Shown here piece by piece: positions 45,741-59,114 of a DNA stretch of 64,000 nt. The translations under genes were made by a program, and so were the position numbers. The notes beneath the pieces were generated by a model. The model did no database searches and was not told the origin of the DNA. It was given only the letters and a program-made list of their open reading frames with translations. Within the stretch, counting starts at the first letter, position 1, and every line of letters starts with the position of its first letter. Source of the stretch: Ephydatia muelleri (lineage: Eukaryota > Porifera > Demospongiae > Spongillida > Spongillidae); NCBI GenBank assembly GCA_013339895.1, contig JABACO010000007.1:4888897-4952896 (forward strand), in the 5' to 3' direction.

Positions 45741-47622
45741 CTCCCCCTCACTTAGACCTAGTCCCATAATAATCAGGCAGGCACGGTGATGCAATGATCA
45801 GCGAAGTGCTGGCACAAGAGGAACCATCAGTGGTTCAGGTACTTCAGGTACTTGTGGTTCTTCTGTCTGTTCTGGAGCATCCCCCGCTGGCTCCTCGACT
45901 ATAATGGGAACCTTTGGTACCTGGTCGTTGTCATTTTCTGCTTCCCCAGCAAAAGGGTCACAGTCTTCCCCATCTTCAACAGTGCCCCTTGTTGCCTGAG
46001 CCTTAACATGATCAACATGATAACGTGCCTCACGTCCATCTGGAAACCTCACCACCAATGACACTTTGCCACCACTGCTGAAATCCATTTAGGTGAGCCC
46101 CTGTGGTTTAGTACATACACTGCATCTCCAAAATTGAATGAGCGATATCGAGCATGCTGGTCATGTCCTGTCTTCTGGTGTTCTTGGTTTTTTCTTACAT
46201 GTGACTCCAGGTCTGTGTTGTTGCATTCTTTGTTCTGCCTTTCATGAACCATGAAATCAAGGTGCGATCTTGGTTGACGACCAAGAAACAGCTCTGCCTA
46301 TGAATGACCCGTTGTTGAGTGTGGGGTTAGCCTGTATTGGAAAAGGAAACGTATTAAGCAAGCTTCCATAGTATCACCTGATGACTTTTTCAGTACTTCC
46401 TTCACTGTCTGCACGACACGCTCAGCTAATCCATTGCTAGCTGGGTGGTACGGTGCTGTTTTGACATGTCTGAACCCATTACGCTTCACAAAAGTCTGGA
46501 ATTCTGTGCTGGTAAAAGCTGTGCCATTATCAGATACCAAGACCTCTGGAAGACCATGTGTAGCAAACACTCTCCTCAATGCCTTAATCGCCTGCTCCGA
46601 TGAAGTGGATGCCACTACAGATGCTTCCAGCCATTTGGAATGTGCATTCACCAGGACAAACAAGGTCTTTCCCTGAAATGGACCTGCAAAGTCCACATGT
46701 AACCGTGACCAAGGCTTTGATGGCCACTCCCATGGATGAAGGGGAGCTTTAGGAGGAGACTTCCGATTAGCCTGGCATGCCTCACAAGTGCTCACCTTAG
46801 CCTCCAAGTCAGCATCCACCCCAGGCCACCATACTACACTTCTGGCCAGGGACTTCATCCTGCAGATTCCCGGGTGACCCTCGTGCAACATGCGAATCAC
46901 TGCTTGTCTACCACAAGTAGGGATTACCACCCGACTTCCCCATAGCACAAAACCACCCTGCACACTTAACTCCAATTGTCTCTGTTTGTATGGTTGCCAC
47001 TCCTCTTCTTAACCCTTGTCCCCGCTGGCCAGCCATGTAACACCATATGCCGCACCTCGGATAGGACAGGGTCTCTGTCCGTCCACAATCTAATGGCAGT
47101 TGTTGTCACAGGAGACTCAGTGTCAGAGAGGGCCTCCATCATGAGCACTGTATCTCCAGGAAGAGGGATGCACTCTGGGGCCTCATCAAGCGGTAGTCTG
47201 CTCAATCCATCAGCATTTGCTTGATTCTTCCTGGGCCTAAACACCATCTTGTAGCAGTATGCACTCAGAGTTAGTGCCCACCTCTGAATTCTGGCTGAAT
47301 CCATGGGTGGAACTGGTCTGTCTTCGCTGAATAAATACTGCAGAGGTTTGTGGTCCGAAAACACAATGAATCTTCTTCCCAGCAGATACTGGTGGAATTT
47401 CTTCACCCCAAACACAATGGCCAGCCCTTCTTTCTCAATCTGGGAGTACTTCTTCTCAGCTGGAGCCAATGAGCGGGAAGCATAAGCAACAGGCCTCTCC
47501 GATCCATCTTCCATCAAGTGTGACAAAATAACCCCAAGCCCATATGGAGATGCATCACAAGAGAGGGCCAGTTTCTTATCTGGGTCATAGTGTACAAGTA
47601 AGGTTTCCGATGTCACTAGCAT
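45741..47622 (-). mobile_element. Ty3/gypsy-like retrotransposon pol remnant (RNase H and integrase)
   Basis: Minus strand, 5' to 3'. 47622-46966 is an RNase H domain (DASPYGLGVILSHLM, EKEGLAIVFGVKKFHQYLLG, FSDHKPLQYLF). After a frameshift near 46975, 46975-46298 is an integrase with the HHCC zinc region (H.GHPG..., C..C), DDE residues in HVDFAGPF, VSDNGTAF and ASNGLAERVV, and a GPY-like tail after an in-frame TAG at 46296-46298 (AELFLGRQPRSHLDF). A further shift near 46070 leads to the C-terminal acidic tail (45798-46088). The RT, protease and gag are missing: the element is 5'-truncated near 47622 and inactive. Confidence 0.88.
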
Positions 47623-48083
47623 TCCAGGCTAATGCCTCTTTTTAAAGACAAAAATAAAGATGGTTTAGAGGTCAGGTTGCATGCTACTTCCTATCCTGTG
47701 ACAGACGCGGCCATTGCTGCATTCTCTGGAGAGAGAGGTTTTGATCAAGATAATGATGATGTGGATGATGACATGAAGAATGTAATTGCATTAGTGTCCA
47801 ATAGCGTAGATTTACATTGTACTGTGCATATCACAAAGTTCATTTAAAGGATAAATGCTTGAACTTACTGAATAGAACCGTTAGTAAATTTGTGTCATAA
47901 ATTTGAAGAAATGTTAACTGTCTCCAAATCACATTGAGTTCAGAAATCTTACTTGGTAAATACATTTAAATTCAATGATATTACACCTCTTATTGACACG
48001 CATTAATAAATATGTAGTGAATGGTGTGAGGGTTCAATTGTGGGTGGATCCTATAATGTAAGTGGCACTCATTATCACTGTAG
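47623..48083 (+). other. Region between gypsy remnant and ankyrin gene
   Basis: A plus-strand frame, 47632-47847 (71 codons), contains an Asp-rich stretch (GFDQDNDDVDDDMKN). It could hold the missing first exon of the ankyrin gene, but no donor fits convincingly. Otherwise nothing is seen. Confidence 0.3.
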
Positions 48084-51000
48084 CAACTGGAGCAGCAGCT
48101 AAGAGATGCATCGAGAGATGGCAGAACTGAAGAGCTCACAAGGCTGCTTGACCAGGGCATCAATATTGAGGCTACGGATGAGGTGACTTGTATTCTATAT
48201 AACGTTCCTTTCTACTGACATCAATCGCATAATAAATGGCAAATATGCTTTAACATAACTTCCCACAGCAAATTCATAATGGTTAATGTTAATTAATCGC
48301 ATAATGAATGGCAAATATGCTTTAGCATAACTTCCCACAGCAAATTCATAATGGTTAATGTTAATTAATAGCATTAATGCTAAATATCATACACATTGTG
48401 TATACATCACTGCTGCTCTTTTACATGTCAATAAACATACAGCCGTGTTGCTCTTCATCATGGCACTATAGTGCCCAACATTTTCAAAGTTGCTACAAGT
48501 CCTAGATGGCAGGAGATTTTTGCTACACTCAGCCCGTCTGCATTAACCTTGCTGTAGTCCGCATCCAAGGAATACAAATTCAATTGGCATAGCACCAGCA
48601 GTGTTTTAGCAACACCGACCCTCTAATGATGGAAGTAACATAATTCATTCAGAGTATCATGATGAGGCTGTATGTACTGTGGTCACAATAATGTGGGTTG
48701 CTTGCAATGCAAACGCTTTTGCAGAAGAGAGCACAAAATCATTACAATGGTTCTAGCTATGTAATGCTTTCTTGCCACAAAGCTCATTTGCTTTTTAAGA
48801 AGCGATCCCTTTAATGCAAAATAGAACAAATGCCCTTTACATTGTCATCCATCCCAGGATTCTAAGCCGTCCTGCAACTTCCACACCGCATAAACACATG
48901 TCATCATATATAAGCAGTAACAGACTTGTATAGGCTTGCTACATATATTTTAATGGAAGGCATTCAGGTGGTGCATCTAATGTTCCCTGCAAAGTGGCTC
49001 CCGGCAAGTGGAGGCAAGAGCGAGTTATGGATGTACACTGTATTGCAGCAGCTACAAATGTCGATTGCACCTCTTGTAATATAGCCAGCTAGTGGAACAT
49101 GTACAAGGACTCTGACTTGCACACCTTAACTAACATTGACATGTACATGTTATGCATGAAACCTGTATACATGTGTGTTGTACCACCATCATAATTATTT
49201 CTGATTCTTGTAAAAAAATAGTCTTTCTTCTTACAGGATGGTAGGACACCATTAGGTTTTGCAGCAGGATTTGGTCATGTTGACTGTGTGAAAGTGCTGT
49301 TGGATAGGGGTGCCAACATAGATCACCAGACTAAGGTTAGCCTCACTTACAGTACATCTTTGAATGATTGGACCATGCATGTGGTTCTCGGATGTGGTTA
49401 AAGTGTACACACAATTCATATCAATTCAGTTTTTAGTTATGGGCATGAAATATTTTCAAATGATGTGATTCAATCCAAGCAAGAATTGAATGGGGTACAC
49501 TTTTAGGAGGATAGCGACAGTTTTTAATTAAAGTTGTTCCTTAGTAAACTAAAATGTTTTCCTAATGCAATGCATTATGCATACATGTTATTTATAAGAC
49601 TTGGGGGTTTCAAATACATCTGCGAACTATACTGAACTGTCACAGTTTCAAACAAACTACAGGACTAGAAACTTAATTGATTATAAATTCAGTGTACAAA
49701 ATCACTACTCTGCTGTAGTTGTACAGATTGGATTTACAAACTACACTTACTCATATATCCCACACTGAACTTACAAAATGGCCACTATAACACTTACACA
49801 GCCATCACAGGTAAATGTTGCAACACAATAAAACAATGCACAGACCTACAATGCATCCCAAGTTTCTTGTTCATACAACAATTAATAATGAAGGTGAACG
49901 GTGTGGTGCACGAAGAAGCAAGGTCACCCTCTAGTCTTCATCATAATCTCCCATATCTCAAGGTGTCTTTGCACATTTGCAGAATTCAAAGCATTTGAAT
50001 ATTGTATTTTTGCATCCTTTTATAGATAAAAATATCTAAAACATAAAGCCAAATGATAGCACTTCACATGAAGGTTTGTGCAATGCATACTCAGTATGCT
50101 GACCTAACACACTAGTTCTGATGATGCCATTACCACACTATGTACTCAAATTGCACTAATATTGCAATCTGCAATAAGGTCACACCAAGTGCTAAAAGGT
50201 CGTCTGTTGCAGGATGGGTGGACGTCGCTGATGAGGGCAGCATATCATGGCCGTGCTGATTGTGTTAGAGCCCTTGTGAATAGAGGTGCTGATGTCAATC
50301 ATTACAACAATGTGAGTGATATTCTGTAAACGATGATGTTTGAGCATTTGAAAACTTCTTGTGTGGTCCAATTTAATTCAATTTAACTGCTAGCCAAGAT
50401 GCTAATTTGCAAGCGGAATGTACTCTTTATTGTTACCATTTTCACATGTATAATTGTTAATCATACCCAGATGTCGTTGTATCAGCTCCAATTGGTGAAA
50501 CAACTTTAACAAAGATACTGTGTGGCACTCTGACCCTGCTTTTAGGTTGGAAGGACTTCGTTGATGTACGCATCAGGAATCGGCAATGCTGAGTGTGTGA
50601 AAGTGTTGCTGGATGGTAGTGCCCAGACCAATCTTAAGGAAGAGGTGAGACAAATACCTAGCAGCAGCAATTTCTTTATGATAACGAACCTGCTCTTTAA
50701 ACTGCGTATAAAGGTTTTCTGGCATTTCCTCAAATGGTGTACATGTATATAATCTTTGCTGCAAATCTATGCTCACATATGCACTGTCTTGTTACAGTGT
50801 GAGAAGACTGCATTGGTTTTTGCATTGCACTACGGCCATATTGATTGTGTGAAAGTTCTTTTGGATGTCAAGACACACCACCACATAGACGCGGGTTCTG
50901 ACCTTTATCAGGTGCTGATGTGCATTGTATCTGAGGCATTTGTTAATATATCATTGGGTTTCAATGCATGCTATGCAAGCTTGTTTGTGGCTCACTTACA

Positions 51001-52246
51001 TAATTTGCACATTGTACGTTGATTCCCTGTTTGCACATGTACATTGTACACTTGATTAACTTGAAGGCTTATAACATGTACATCATGGCATATTATTATG
51101 TGCAATGATAATGTACTTTGGTACCATATAATTTCGATGCTATTGAGCACTTCCTGTAATATACTCTTTGAATGACTGATACATACATGTACATACCTGA
51201 GAGGTGAATTATGTACCTGTACATTTATGTCTTTACTTAACTGTTGTAGGAGAGGCTTATGGAGGCATCGAGAAATGGAACTTTAGAAAAAGCAATAAAA
51301 TCAATACAAGCTGAGATGAATTGTGATAAGGTATGGTTGAAGAGCTACATATACAGGCTCTTGTATTCAATGTACACTAGATTGTGGACATTTTAAATAT
51401 ACCACTATATTGGTCTTGGTGCTCAGTGTTTCACAAACCAAGATTGTAAAATTAGAAAGATGTGTGCAGATTAACCAATTATTTGTAACTGAATTCAAGT
51501 CAAGTCTCTAAGTCACCTTTACATTGTTTTAATTGTATTTGGAACAAAGTCCCCGTGTACAATGCAAATTGATTTTTGCAAATACTTCTAAAAAAACATT
51601 AATCGATTTTTTGGATCTGAAAATCGATTTTCCAAGTACTTAAAAAAACAAAATTGATTTTTGTGAATAAATTTGTCAATTTGCCAGTCAGTTGACCTCA
51701 AGTACCTTCTGTGTTCCTACTACTATCTCCACCCTCTTCCCACTCAGCCAGGACACATGACAGGACAGCTTGTGTGCTCTGAAAAGCATAGAGATCCCAG
51801 CTAGCTGACCCAGAGGCTACTGTATGACCATATAAGGTGAGGTTTGTAATGACACAAGATATCAAATACAAGAAGGGTAAAAAGTAGGGAGGATTGGTGA
51901 TGGGATATCCTTGTCTCCTGACCACACGGGTGTGAGGGAAAGGGAGAGGAGGAAGAGCAGTTGGAGTCATTTTGAAACATCTGTAATGCAAATGCAGTAT
52001 TTAAATGCTTCCAACACAATGAAAACTACTTGTATAATAAGACACATGACCATCACATAATCTCCACAGGATTGGTACTTGGCCAGGATCAGGGACTACC
52101 TTGCTGATCATGCCTGCTCTGGTCTCCCATTGGCTGGTCTACTCAAGCCACACCCACTGAAGGACACCCTGGTCTGCTCAAAGGGAAGGTGCCCACTGCC
52201 ACTGTCAGGATTGATCACCTGGAATAAGTGGGAGGTGCCCTTCTGA
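48084..52246 (+). CDS. Ankyrin-repeat protein gene, at least seven exons (start not found)
   Basis: Exons with GT/AG borders, all phase 0: 48084-48182, 49237-49335, 50213-50311, 50546-50644, 50798-50911, 51250-51330 and 52070-52246 (TGA). They encode at least 255 residues. The first is an ankyrin cap (LRDASRDGRTEELTRLLDQG, INIEATDE), parallel to exon 1 of the ankyrin-kinase gene. Exons 2-5 are repeats such as DGRTPLGFAAGFGHVDCVKV. Exon 6 is a short helical repeat. The last exon (58 residues, DWYLARIRDYLADHACSGLP and on, ending WNKWEVPF) is not an ankyrin repeat and matches nothing recognised. There is no kinase. Exon/intron design matches 26072-37008, so the two genes are probably ancient relatives on opposite strands. 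It is presumably a cytosolic scaffold or adaptor. Confidence 0.75.
48223..48366. repeat. Tandem duplication of a 72-bp unit in an intron
   Basis: 48223-48294 and 48295-48366 are near-identical direct repeats starting aatcgcataat(a/g)aatgg, in intron 1 of the plus-strand ankyrin gene. Confidence 0.9.
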
Positions 52247-52268
52247 ATGACTTAAACTATTAAGGTTA

Positions 52269-52271
<3 letters not shown>

Positions 52272-52334
<63 letters not shown>
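52272..52334 (+). repeat. (GT)31 microsatellite
   Basis: Uninterrupted GT array 25 bases past the stop of the ankyrin gene, therefore probably in its 3' UTR. Confidence 0.95.
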
Positions 52335-52336
<2 letters not shown>

Positions 52337-53109
52337 ATGAGTGTATGTATGTACAGTATGTGTGAGAGATGCATGCAGTGTGATGGTGTATCGTTATATG
52401 CGTGTTCTTATAAAACGCTACACAATACACATTATATAAATGGTTAGAATGTGCACACTTGTTCAATCTTTTCCCTCTGTGTGGACTTTGAGAGCCTATC
52501 CTAGACAAGCCACTATGAAAAGGAAGTTAGCCTTACATTACACATTTCATTGGACGTGTATGTTGATTCCTTAATGATTCCGTCGTTTAATGTACTTATA
52601 ATATGTACATGTTTTTTGTTTAATATCTTGATTAATCGACATTTCAAGTGTTCATAGCATTGACCCACAGGTTACGATAGTTACAGTATCCCTCTCCCAA
52701 TTGTAGAGAATTAGCCGAATGGAAGGGGGTCCCTCTCAACCCTTCCCTAGCCACATTCACTAGTAGCTAGAGCACATCCCCCTCAAAGCCATATCAGCTC
52801 CTGTCATGAATGACAGATGTCTTCACCACAACATAACACCACTCTTCCCTCCCTCTCCACCTTCTCCTCCTCCCAGTACATCTCTGTTCACACAGGTCTG
52901 GTGGAGTCCTATTCCACCTGTTCCTATGGTTACTGACCACACCCTCACATCCACACAGTCTTGAGTGTACCATAGATAATTTGTGTGTAGGTGTTTATGA
53001 TGGTGTGAAGTGAGCATACATGTACATGTATGTGCAGTGTTGTCATCAGAAGAGTTGTTAGAAGGAACATGGCATTGCTGGGCATGGGGCAAACTAATAT
53101 TGCATGCCT

Positions 53110-53208
53110 GTTGACAGTACACACACGTCATGATCGTATTCCATTTAATGTCCCAACCAGAACAGTTGAAAATGCATGGATATGCAGTTGTTCACCAGGT
53201 TTGTTGAG

Positions 53209-53246
<38 letters not shown>

Positions 53247-53460
53247 ATGTGTGTGAGTGTGTGTGTATGTGTGTGTGTGTGTGTCAGAACAGACAGTACA
53301 CACACGTCTTCCATTTAATGTCCCAACCACAACAGTTGAAAATGCATGGATATGCAGTTGTTCACCAGGTTTGTTGAGGTGTGTGTGTGTGTGTGTATGT
53401 GTGTGAGTGTGTGTGTATGTGTGTGTGTGTGTGTGTGTCAGTGTGTCAGAACACTTAAGA
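53110..53460. repeat. Duplicated segment with attached TG arrays
   Basis: A block of about 90 bp (ccatttaatgtcccaaccag and on to aggtttgttgag) at about 53132-53208 is repeated at 53309-53380, and each copy is followed by a TG microsatellite (53209-53284 and 53381-53446). Unequal exchange at the TG arrays would explain it. Confidence 0.85.
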
Positions 53461-53994
53461 GAACCCAAGGGCACAGGTTCATCCTACTCCAAATAATTTA
53501 TATCTCAAAATTAATACACACACCATGTAACGGAAGTCTCCACAATATATTTTTAGTCTGAAACCAAATTGTGTGAGTACTTGAGTGCATTTGTATGTGT
53601 GCGTTCATGCATGTGCATGGACATGTACAGTGTATGTACAGGATGTTGTGCTGTATGTACATGTATTGGGCACATGCTATGAAATTAAATCACTATCTCA
53701 GAGCTGTGCACTATTGCAAGCAAATAATCATATGCATGAAAACATACAACACTGAACTGATAGTGAAAACAACCTGGCACACACACATAGAGCTGTGAAA
53801 CCGAAGTATCATTGCCAAGAGATGTTTAGCATCACATGATCATACAGACATGCCCACAAGCTCTGCACTATGCTGTGTCAAGGGAATGATTTCTAGACCC
53901 TCCAATATCAAGTGGACACATAGCCAGATGGCCAGTTGTCTTCTCATTGTGGCATGAGCCAAACCAAAGTCCAGGATCTATGTGTGTGCATGGG

Positions 53995-53997
<3 letters not shown>

Positions 53998-54066
<69 letters not shown>
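53998..54066 (+). repeat. TG microsatellite
   Basis: About 34 near-perfect TG units; a CA array at about 54285-54314 lies nearby. Confidence 0.95.
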
Positions 54067-54073
<7 letters not shown>

Positions 54074-54189
54074 ACATGTGTGTGTGTGTGTGCCTGTACT
54101 CTAATACAAATGTGAGTACACATGTGTATGAAGTGGTGTGTGTGTGCTTTTGCACACTTTGGAGGCTTGTTATTATTCTGGTTGGTTTC

Positions 54190-54281
54190 AAGTCCTGTTC
54201 AGGTGTGGATTACAAAGATGTAGGAACGCATCTTCCCACTAATACATAACATACTCATGCTCTGTTCTTGCAGAATGAACC

Positions 54282-54316
<35 letters not shown>

Positions 54317-55110
54317 ACACATTATCTCATCTAGATAATAAGTCCACCATCCATAAAATAATGATCTAGACCTTAGTTCAAAGCCAAGACAACCATTTTC
54401 AGCCCACAGCCCTTGCTGGTATGACATGTGCTGTTGTTAGTACAAACCACATAAGGTAGTGTATGCAATCAAGTGGGGTTGTCAAGAGGCCTCACTGATC
54501 TGACAAGTTGCTTATCTGTGCAGTGCAATAGTCAAGTCAAAACAAGGGGAAGTAGCAATTTAAAATGAGTGGTGAGACTCTGAAAACTATTTTTTTAGCT
54601 GTTTATGCATTAATTTAGTAACAGCATAAATTAATGGTGGTACCTTATGGCCAAAGGCCCTTGTGTTCCCCAATGATGACTACTCCCACCTTATTCCAAC
54701 GCCTACCAAATCTTGGTTTGATGTCTTCATTCACAGCCCTGTTGTTTGGTTTCAAGTCCTGTTTAGGGTTGAAATGAATTCACCATCACATGTGTACTGA
54801 ACACAGAGTACTGTGTGTAACACAAACACATGTCCTGCACACCTACATGTACATACAAGCACAGGGTTGCAGAAACCAGTCAGACACGTGGTGTTATGAA
54901 TGGAGATCAATCATGAGTACTATATGGAAAACTGTGTTGAACCCTCCTCCACAGACCTGTGTTTGGAAGAAATAAAACAATTGGTCCTTAGATGTATGGG
55001 CACATAGCCTTCTGTTATGACACATGCTGTTATTACTACTAACCATATAGGATGGTGTTCTGACATTGAACCAATCACGTGTATAAATATTGGGTTTTGC
55101 CAAGAGGCTT
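54190..55110. repeat. Diverged direct duplication
   Basis: Landmarks recur in order: ggtttcaagtcctgtt at 54184 and 54749, tatgaca(t/c)(g/a)tgctgtt at 54419 and 55016, then a block with (t/g)ccaagaggc(c/t)tca.(t/a)gatctgacaag. Each copy is roughly 300 bp, well diverged, and shows no coding capacity. Confidence 0.55.
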
Positions 55111-55170
55111 CATAGATCTGACAAGAGTGTTTATGAATCTGTGTAGACAAGGTCAAGTACCAAGATGGAA

Positions 55171-55935
55171 AGCAAGGGTATGAGGCCACAGCTTCATAGA
55201 GGAGGTCCAGGGCATGGAGAATGTGTCATTAGAGACCTTGTATGAGAAATCTATGTGATTGATGAGGTCGTTGTGACCATATGTGCCTGTATGTGCATAC
55301 ATGCATTCTCCTGTGAACATATGTGGTCCCATGTAAGCACATATTGTGTGTCAATTATAACTCACTGACACCTTATTACAAACTGGCAAAAGGGGATGGG
55401 GGAGTGAACAGGCATGATGTACTACACTGATCTGCATGGGCTACATGTTGCTGTTCTTGGAGTATTGAAGTGCATGATGCATTAGTGAATAATGGGGTGA
55501 CATAATTACTTTGTACATGTACTTATAAGGTTACGAGTGGAGCAAACATCATAGTGCTCAACACATTTTTGCATGCAATCACGCATGAATGGTGTAACGG
55601 TTATGTGTGCATGCATACATGCACGCACTTGGCATTCAAAGAATTGAAATCAGTGGCGCCATTATACAAGCAGGCCAATAGCTATCACATGTTCAAAAAG
55701 AAATACTTTAATATAACCACATATCCATTGCATTATGTATTAAATTGTATTTAGACATGAATAATATCTACCTTGCCCATGCTCACTCATATCTCATGAC
55801 CCTCCAACTTTCCTGGCCCAAACTATCTGATAAAAACATGTGACTTGGCTGATTATAAACATAGTTCACAGTTTAAACAGGACTGTGGTTATGTGTGTTG
55901 GTGAGACAAAATTAATGCCGAGCTGTTCTATGTAC
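55171..55935. repeat. Left arm of an inverted repeat enclosing a GTPase gene
   Basis: Reverse complement of 59339-60315. Shared landmarks are gggtatgaggccacagcttc, the ggggtgacataattactttg region and the gcattcaaagaattgaaatc stretch. The left arm lacks a roughly 200-bp segment present in the right arm (59990-60175). Confidence 0.85.
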
Positions 55936-56643
55936 TCAGCTTTCTTGCATTGGTAGTAGAGATGCTCTTTTCAGAGTCCAAATTATTGTGGTTTACCATG
56001 ACTAATAGAAGAACTAAAACTAAATTCGCTGACTAATTAATTTTATTACACTCCCAATGACGTCACGGGTGCTGTGCATTCTGATTGAGCGCTCAGGCGT
56101 GCAGCTGCGAAACGCTGGGTCTGAGTACGAGACTAATACGTATACACGTCCGCGTTTCGTGCAAAGGGTCGATTCCGGTAATTGGAGACAGGTCGGCACT
56201 GATTCCAGACATTATTCCATTTCAGATGGTGCACTGTCGAATAAAGACGACAGTTTTCAATATTTTGCGACGCGCTGGATATTTTGGCCACAAATTGAAT
56301 TCGATCACGTGCAACATTGACATTTGACCTTATGTAAATAGAAATAAGAGAAATTAAATACACGGTCCATACACAGTCCACGGGACCATACACGGATCGT
56401 GGGGCCATTTTCGCGTGAACTGTCCCAATTACTGATATTTAATGTTTCATTTTTATAGTTTCTAATCAGAGCGCATTTTTCTGTCGGCCGAAGAATCGCC
56501 ACAAATGAATAAATGGGTCGTCAAAATAATGGCAAATGACCGCTACTGATAGAAAAAGGAAATCCAAATTGTGGAAATGTACACGAACCAAACAGGAACC
56601 CACCGTCGATACACACAAAAAAACCGCAAAATTATTATTTAAA
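55936..56643. other. Non-coding flank of the GTPase gene
   Basis: No conserved frame; short overlapping frames on both strands (56057-56502) lack motifs. Confidence 0.4.
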
Positions 56644-57648
56644 TTAAAATTCGTGTTTAACGACTATTTCCCCGGTATCACCATCATATTTGAATACCTG
56701 TTCAATTTGCAGACAACCTTCGGTGCCATAATCTTTTCCACAATGCATACATTTGAAAAAATAATCACTCCACTTCAATGGATACATCAAACATCTCAGA
56801 CATCCCAATGCATTTTCAGCCGTTTTTACACTTGATGAGTAGCGATGCATCAAGTTTTGTTCAGTTTGCTTATATGCCTGAGACAACATCCAATCCACTG
56901 GCAGGATATAAATGAACTTTGGATGGCATTTCAAACCGTCGAAAATGGGACTTGCGCATTTAAAGCATCGCTTGGCATCAGAAGGCACCAGTGGTTTTTC
57001 GTCTGTAATTGCACAATTTTGCACTATGCCTAATGCTTCCTCCGATTCGCACCTAAGCGAAAGGTAGGCAATAGGAGGGCAAGTTGTAGAGTGGACCCCA
57101 CTCACTTCCGATAGCACGTGTTCCACCACCGATTTTGATTTCCTTTCAAAGGATTCCGAGAAACCGATCTCTTGGTACTCTGCATCTGGTGAATTTGTAG
57201 CAATCATGACCATACACCGGAAAATTCGTTCTCCATAGAAATTCCATAGGCATTTTAGCTCATCCTTCAAGTAGCTATCGGCTCTCCCGGGCGGGCCTCT
57301 AAAAGGCAAGAAGTAAACCACTCGCTTGAAAGAAATTTTCAATTCGCGCTGAAGTTTAAAAATCAGCCGAACAGATCCGACATTTCGATCGCAAACGCCA
57401 TTCACTTCTTTATCGTTGCTGAAGTTGCCGAAACCAGGAGCGATGGTCACTCGAATCGACTGTTTGTTGGACACAATTCGAAAAGATTGCTTACATGCGT
57501 CATCATTGGTCTGCTCTAACCAGTCTCGCCTCAGAGTTCCATCATCGGCCCCGACAAGCTTATCAAGCAGCGTTTTCTTCCCCCAGCCTGCTCTACCAAT
57601 TATAAGTATATCGTAATATACTTCCAGATTCTTCATCTCCAGCTCCAT
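56644..57648 (-). CDS. AIG1/GIMAP-like P-loop protein with degenerate nucleotide site
   Basis: Single-exon frame of 334 residues from ATG (tcaaccATGG context). The P-loop position reads GRAGWGKKT (residues 18-26), with Lys where Ser/Thr should bind Mg-nucleotide phosphate. The switch-II/G3 site reads APGFG instead of DxPG. Otherwise it aligns over its length with 60597-61673: VVYFLPFRGPPGRAD, FRCMVMIATNSPDAEYQ, CPPIAYL, and a Cys-rich C-terminus (CFKC, KCHPKF, CMHCGKDYGTEGC) resembling a zinc-binding module. Loss of both sites suggests a nucleotide-insensitive relative, possibly a regulatory partner, or early decay with an intact frame. It lies inside the inverted repeat 55171/60315. Confidence 0.68.
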   Translation of the reverse strand: MELEMKNLEVYYDILIIGRAGWGKKTLLDKLVGADDGTLRRDWLEQTNDDACKQSFRIVSNKQSIRVTIAPGFGNFSNDKEVNGVCDRNVGSVRLIFKLQRELKISFKRVVYFLPFRGPPGRADSYLKDELKCLWNFYGERIFRCMVMIATNSPDAEYQEIGFSESFERKSKSVVEHVLSEVSGVHSTTCPPIAYLSLRCESEEALGIVQNCAITDEKPLVPSDAKRCFKCASPIFDGLKCHPKFIYILPVDWMLSQAYKQTEQNLMHRYSSSVKTAENALGCLRCLMYPLKWSDYFFKCMHCGKDYGTEGCLQIEQVFKYDGDTGEIVVKHEF

Positions 57649-58536
57649 GGTTGAGTAAATTATGCGTTCAAATTGTAATAAATGTAATAGTTATGATGTA
57701 TTCATGCCTTTATTCAGTATGCGATAGTGAGGGCAGTTAAAGTTTAATAGTTTTTACATGCCATTGTATTAGGCCCATAAATGAGGGCAGGCAACTGCCA
57801 CAGCCAGACATGTAGCAGCTGTACAACTCGCACCACTTAGTCTACAGTACAGGGGACCAATGGGTGATGCTGTTGATCAGCCTATGTCCCAAAACAAGAT
57901 GCTGGTCATGGTTTGGTGGAAGACCCAGGAAAAAAGCCTGAAAGATGTGCATTTCCCTATAGTTTAGGATATGGTTTCAGGTGTTAAGGAAAGCAATACA
58001 AAACAAATGACATGAATGTGTACAAATACTTGTACATGAAGATAAATGTTACTGGGCTGGCTCTGGTGTCAGGTAATAAGTCAGGAGGTGATGGATGTGT
58101 GTCTGGTATGCTGCACGTTGAGATGTGCTGAGCTTCTGGGTGGTGTCTGAAGTTGGCACCTCTTCCCACTTGGTCTGCTTTCAGTTCAATGTAGGATGGG
58201 GAAGTATCCCTCCTCTTGGAATGGTTGAAACTCATGTGCATAACAGCAAATACACTGACCCGCAATTCAAGAAAATCAAGAAACCTAATGCGCAGGTTGC
58301 CTTTAGCCTGAGGCAGTCATGTTGCTTCAAAGGGACTCTTTCCAGCCTCTTAAGCGTATGTAGACCTGAGCTGGATGGGCCTCAGCAGCAAGTGCATATC
58401 CAAGATGTCCAATTTTAGCATTGGGTTCCTCAAGCAGGGCTTCTCTTGGAGAGGTGCAGAAAAGAGACTGTCACATACACCTTGATGCAGGGACAGGCTC
58501 AGATGGGTGGTAAAGAGAGTGACTGTCTCTTTGCTA

Positions 58537-58539
<3 letters not shown>

Positions 58540-58594
<55 letters not shown>
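58540..58594 (+). repeat. CA microsatellite
   Basis: About 27 CA units, then a looser CACA/ACAT stretch to about 58660; it produces false His/Thr and Cys/Val frames. Confidence 0.95.
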
Positions 58595-58597
<3 letters not shown>

Positions 58598-59114
58598 CAC
58601 ACACACGTACATACATACAACAAACACATACATACAAACACACACAGACACACACACACATGGACACATATGCACGTATCCACTTGCTACAGAAACTTCG
58701 TACCAACTTCTCCATGATTGCGTGGACCATGCACCCAACTCCACCCCTGCATGACAGCCCAGGTCAACCTGCACCATTGCAAACCCTGTTCTGAGCATGC
58801 AGTCCCAGGAGCTGCCATTTTGAGATCCAATCGTAACGCTGCACCATTTGGTGAGGGCTAGGATGGGTGCAGGCTGCAGTGGTCTCATTCAGGACAGTCA
58901 TGTCCCTCCGCTTCTCTTACTCCTCCAAGAAACAGTTCCTTCCCTCACACCCTCCTCACATCCCTTGGGGAGAGGTTAAATGTGTTCCAGATTTGGAAAA
59001 ATCCTCAAAAGAAAGGATGAGTTTCTCGAAATGGATGAAAATCATCCTTCTTTGAAGCGGGCTATACTTAGGAACCCCAAACGGCCGGTTCTTGGTAATA
59101 GACTTTAAAAACTC

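Noticed and set aside
47632..47847. 71-codon plus-strand frame as first exon of the ankyrin gene
   Set aside because: No convincing donor in phase 0 joins it to 48084; left as undetermined.
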